Origin: Granulosicoccus sp964435305
GTDB lineage: Bacteria; Pseudomonadota; Gammaproteobacteria; Granulosicoccales; Granulosicoccaceae
Direction: 5' to 3'
DNA: 52,347 nucleotides
Assembly (NCBI GenBank): GCA_964435305.1
Contig: CAYSZH010000009.1
Coordinates: 1 to 52,347, forward strand
Positions 50,965-52,347 of the stretch are shown piece after piece. A model generated the notes under the pieces. That model was not told the origin of the DNA, made no database searches, and saw nothing but the letters and a program-made list of their open reading frames with translations. Made by a program: the position numbers and the translations under genes. Positions within the stretch are counted from its first letter, which is position 1, and each line of letters starts with the position of its first letter.

Positions 50965-51010
50965 CGTCAATCTTAGTTGACGACTGCTATTTCGTCAACT
51001 TTAATTGACG
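50965..51010. promoter_or_regulatory. two copies of a CGTCAA-N6-TTGACG operator-like element
   Basis: Half-sites lie at 50965-50970 (CGTCAA), 50977-50982 (TTGACG), 50993-50998 (CGTCAA) and 51005-51010 (TTGACG), so starts are 12, 16 and 12 bases apart. Each pair forms an 18-bp dyad with a 6-base spacer, and the two dyads are 28 bases apart. The inner pair also forms a longer dyad (AGTTGACGA facing TCGTCAACT). They sit between the HTH gene and the GNAT gene and probably control both. Confidence 0.65.
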
Positions 51011-51053
51011 GTGAAAAACGTATCCATAATCATGGTAATGATAAAATAGCGCT

Positions 51054-51701
51054 ATGGCTGCAATTAAACATAACAAGATCACAATCTTGCCCTTAAATGA
51101 GAACAATGCCGCAGAAGCTTTTTCATTGGCTTGCAAGGTTTTTGTAGACGCCAGTGTATTACACACGGCTACTGGGGTCGGTATTGAAGAATATCAGAGT
51201 TACATGAAAAGCAGCTTCATGACAATGATAAGCCAGGGGCTCTCACTTGTCGCCATTGATAATTGTTCCAATGAAATAATCGCTTGCATAGTCGCATGCG
51301 ATTATCATGAACAGGTGCATAGCACCGCAATTATTCCGGAAACTTTAAAACCAATAAACGCGATTTTACAACGTCTGGATGATGCATATCGCGCAAAAAG
51401 GCCGTTAAGATCAGGCCAATGTATGCTTATCGATATGGCGGTTGTATCCCCATCAGCACGTGGGCAACAATACTACAGAATACTTCGAGAGTCGGTCCAC
51501 CAAATCGGCCTTAAAGCCGGATATGAGCGAGTCGTTGGTGAGTTATCGTCCGCCGCGACTCAGCATCTATGCATTAACCGTTTCCATCACAATGTGTACG
51601 CCGAAATCGAATACGCCTCGTTCGAATTTAATGGAAATAAGCCATTTTCAGCAATCAAAGAACCACCTAGCATCCTTTTAGTAGAAGGCGAACTGCGATA
51701 G
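51054..51701 (+). CDS. GNAT-family N-acetyltransferase-like protein
   Basis: 215 residues. The layout is that of a GNAT protein: an N-terminal strand (KITILPLNENNAAEAFSLACKVF), a central strand pair (LSLVAIDNCSNEIIACIVACDYH) and the acetyl-CoA-binding segment MLIDMAVVSPSARGQQYYRILRESV, where VSPSARGQ corresponds to the V-P-x-x-RG-x-G/A loop. The substrate is unknown, and polyamine- or dopamine-type acetyltransferases are distant relatives by pattern. It diverges from the HTH gene across the paired operator. Confidence 0.7.
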   Translation: MAAIKHNKITILPLNENNAAEAFSLACKVFVDASVLHTATGVGIEEYQSYMKSSFMTMISQGLSLVAIDNCSNEIIACIVACDYHEQVHSTAIIPETLKPINAILQRLDDAYRAKRPLRSGQCMLIDMAVVSPSARGQQYYRILRESVHQIGLKAGYERVVGELSSAATQHLCINRFHHNVYAEIEYASFEFNGNKPFSAIKEPPSILLVEGELR

Positions 51702-51755
51702 CGGTGTGTTGTTTATTCCAATTAAATAATGCTTATCTGATGCTTTAAAATAACG

Positions 51756-52347
51756 CTATGTAGGTCCCACTGACTCGGTATTTGGTAAGAACAACGTAGC
51801 GATAAATATTAAGAATGCTGCCACAGATAACAGCATAAACAACTTACTAAAACCCCATGAACCATGAATCCACGAAATGATGGGTACAGCGGTGGCCGCA
51901 ACCGAGAACGTCACAATGTATCTTAATGCATACGCTCTGCTTCGCCACTCACTTTGTGCAACTCGCCCTATCAATACATCGTTTATCGGTATTTGACCAA
52001 ACACCACTAACATAAAAGCCATAGCCACCGCGAGTGCCATTGCACCAGTCATGTGCACCATTAGCGCGAAGAAAATCGCTTGAAGAATAGCAACACTGGC
52101 AAAGACCCAGCGCACAGAGTGCTTATCGACTAAATATCCCACAACAAGCTGAGCCAGTGCCGCGACCGAGAACACAATGAAGGTATACCAGCCAACCAGC
52201 GTTGCCGATGTGGCAAAGTTACCCAGGCGTTCTTCAAATACTTTGGGTAACGCGAACGTGGTGCTCTGAAAAACCAAGCCACCAATAGCCGTGGTAAGTA
52301 AAATGATTATAAAAATTCTGATGAGCTTCTTAGTTGAGAGAGGCACT
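51756..52347 (-). CDS. MFS transporter, C-terminal half (gene runs past the window end)
   Basis: The open frame enters from the right edge and ends at 51756, with at least 196 residues. It carries about six hydrophobic helices, with the MFS inter-helix loop pattern GYLVDKHSVRWVFAS (equivalent to G-x-x-x-D-x-x-x-R) near residue 68 of the fragment. The GTG at 52344-52346 is probably not the start. The 5' part is beyond the window. The substrate is unknown. It is convergent with the GNAT gene, 54 bases apart. Confidence 0.8.
   Translation of the reverse strand, partial: VPLSTKKLIRIFIIILLTTAIGGLVFQSTTFALPKVFEERLGNFATSATLVGWYTFIVFSVAALAQLVVGYLVDKHSVRWVFASVAILQAIFFALMVHMTGAMALAVAMAFMLVVFGQIPINDVLIGRVAQSEWRSRAYALRYIVTFSVAATAVPIISWIHGSWGFSKLFMLLSVAAFLIFIATLFLPNTESVGPT

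Overview
The window looks like a chromosomal contig segment from a free-living marine-type proteobacterium, most likely a gammaproteobacterium. The indications are the transporter mix (peptide ABC, TRAP, ribose-type ABC and tripartite tricarboxylate systems side by side), a DMSP-demethylase-like gene, a MipA/OmpV-type outer-membrane protein and an FG-GAP lipoprotein. There are no rRNA or tRNA genes, CRISPR arrays or recognisable transposases. Nearly every gene is transport or catabolism. A run of 100 N (5448-5547) marks an assembly gap inside a 15-bp tandem repeat. All identifications come from reading translations and motifs; no database search was run.

Layout. 1-4037: end of an unresolved gene, a hairpin terminator, then a dppBCDF-type oligopeptide ABC transporter lacking its binding protein in the window. 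4082-16620: a divergent catabolic island. Leftward run leuC-like, leuD-like, dctP, dctQ, [tandem repeat], dctM. Rightward run a tautomerase/SnoaL fusion, hyuB, hyuA, an isochorismatase-fold hydrolase, an isocitrate-lyase/PEP-mutase-family lyase and a flavoprotein dehydrogenase. The two share a 210-bp palindrome-rich divergent control region. Transport, dehydrogenation, hydration and C-C lysis of a di- or tricarboxylic acid is the natural reading. 16633-17205: a carboxymuconolactone-decarboxylase-family gene.

17735-25911: a self-contained locus for 5-deoxyribose / 5-methylthioribose use: SorC-type regulator, mtnA and mtnK leftward, and a ribose-type ABC transporter plus class II aldolase rightward. 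This matches the published DHAP-shunt logic (kinase, isomerase, aldolase) with a dedicated importer. 25908-30129: pdxA-family dehydrogenase with a tctCBA transporter. 30532-32614: an SDR and an NAPE-PLD-type metallo-hydrolase. 32704-34199: a DmdA-like folate-dependent methyltransferase paired with a transthyretin/HIUase-like protein, divergent from a bicupin gene. 35255-37952: DegT-type aminotransferase, isopropylmalate/tartrate-type dehydrogenase and the stump of an SDR gene.

37971-41700: outer-membrane protein, FG-GAP lipoprotein and a GST-family protein. 41834-47381: a second, tightly overlapping hydantoinase/oxoprolinase operon (hyuA, hyuB, aminotransferase, Asp/Glu-racemase/maleate-isomerase family); the aminotransferase carries one in-frame amber codon. 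47531-52347: small genes, two MFS transporters (the second cut by the window end), a FlK-type thioesterase, a GNAT protein, and a helix-turn-helix gene with a frameshifted Clp-N gene behind two copies of a CGTCAA-N6-TTGACG operator-like element.

Most notable: the 15-bp array between dctQ and dctM that repeats a Shine-Dalgarno-like core, the dehydratase-plus-lyase island, the DHAP-shunt locus with its own importer, the DmdA-like/transthyretin-like pair, the amber-interrupted aminotransferase, and the paired operator at 50965-51010.
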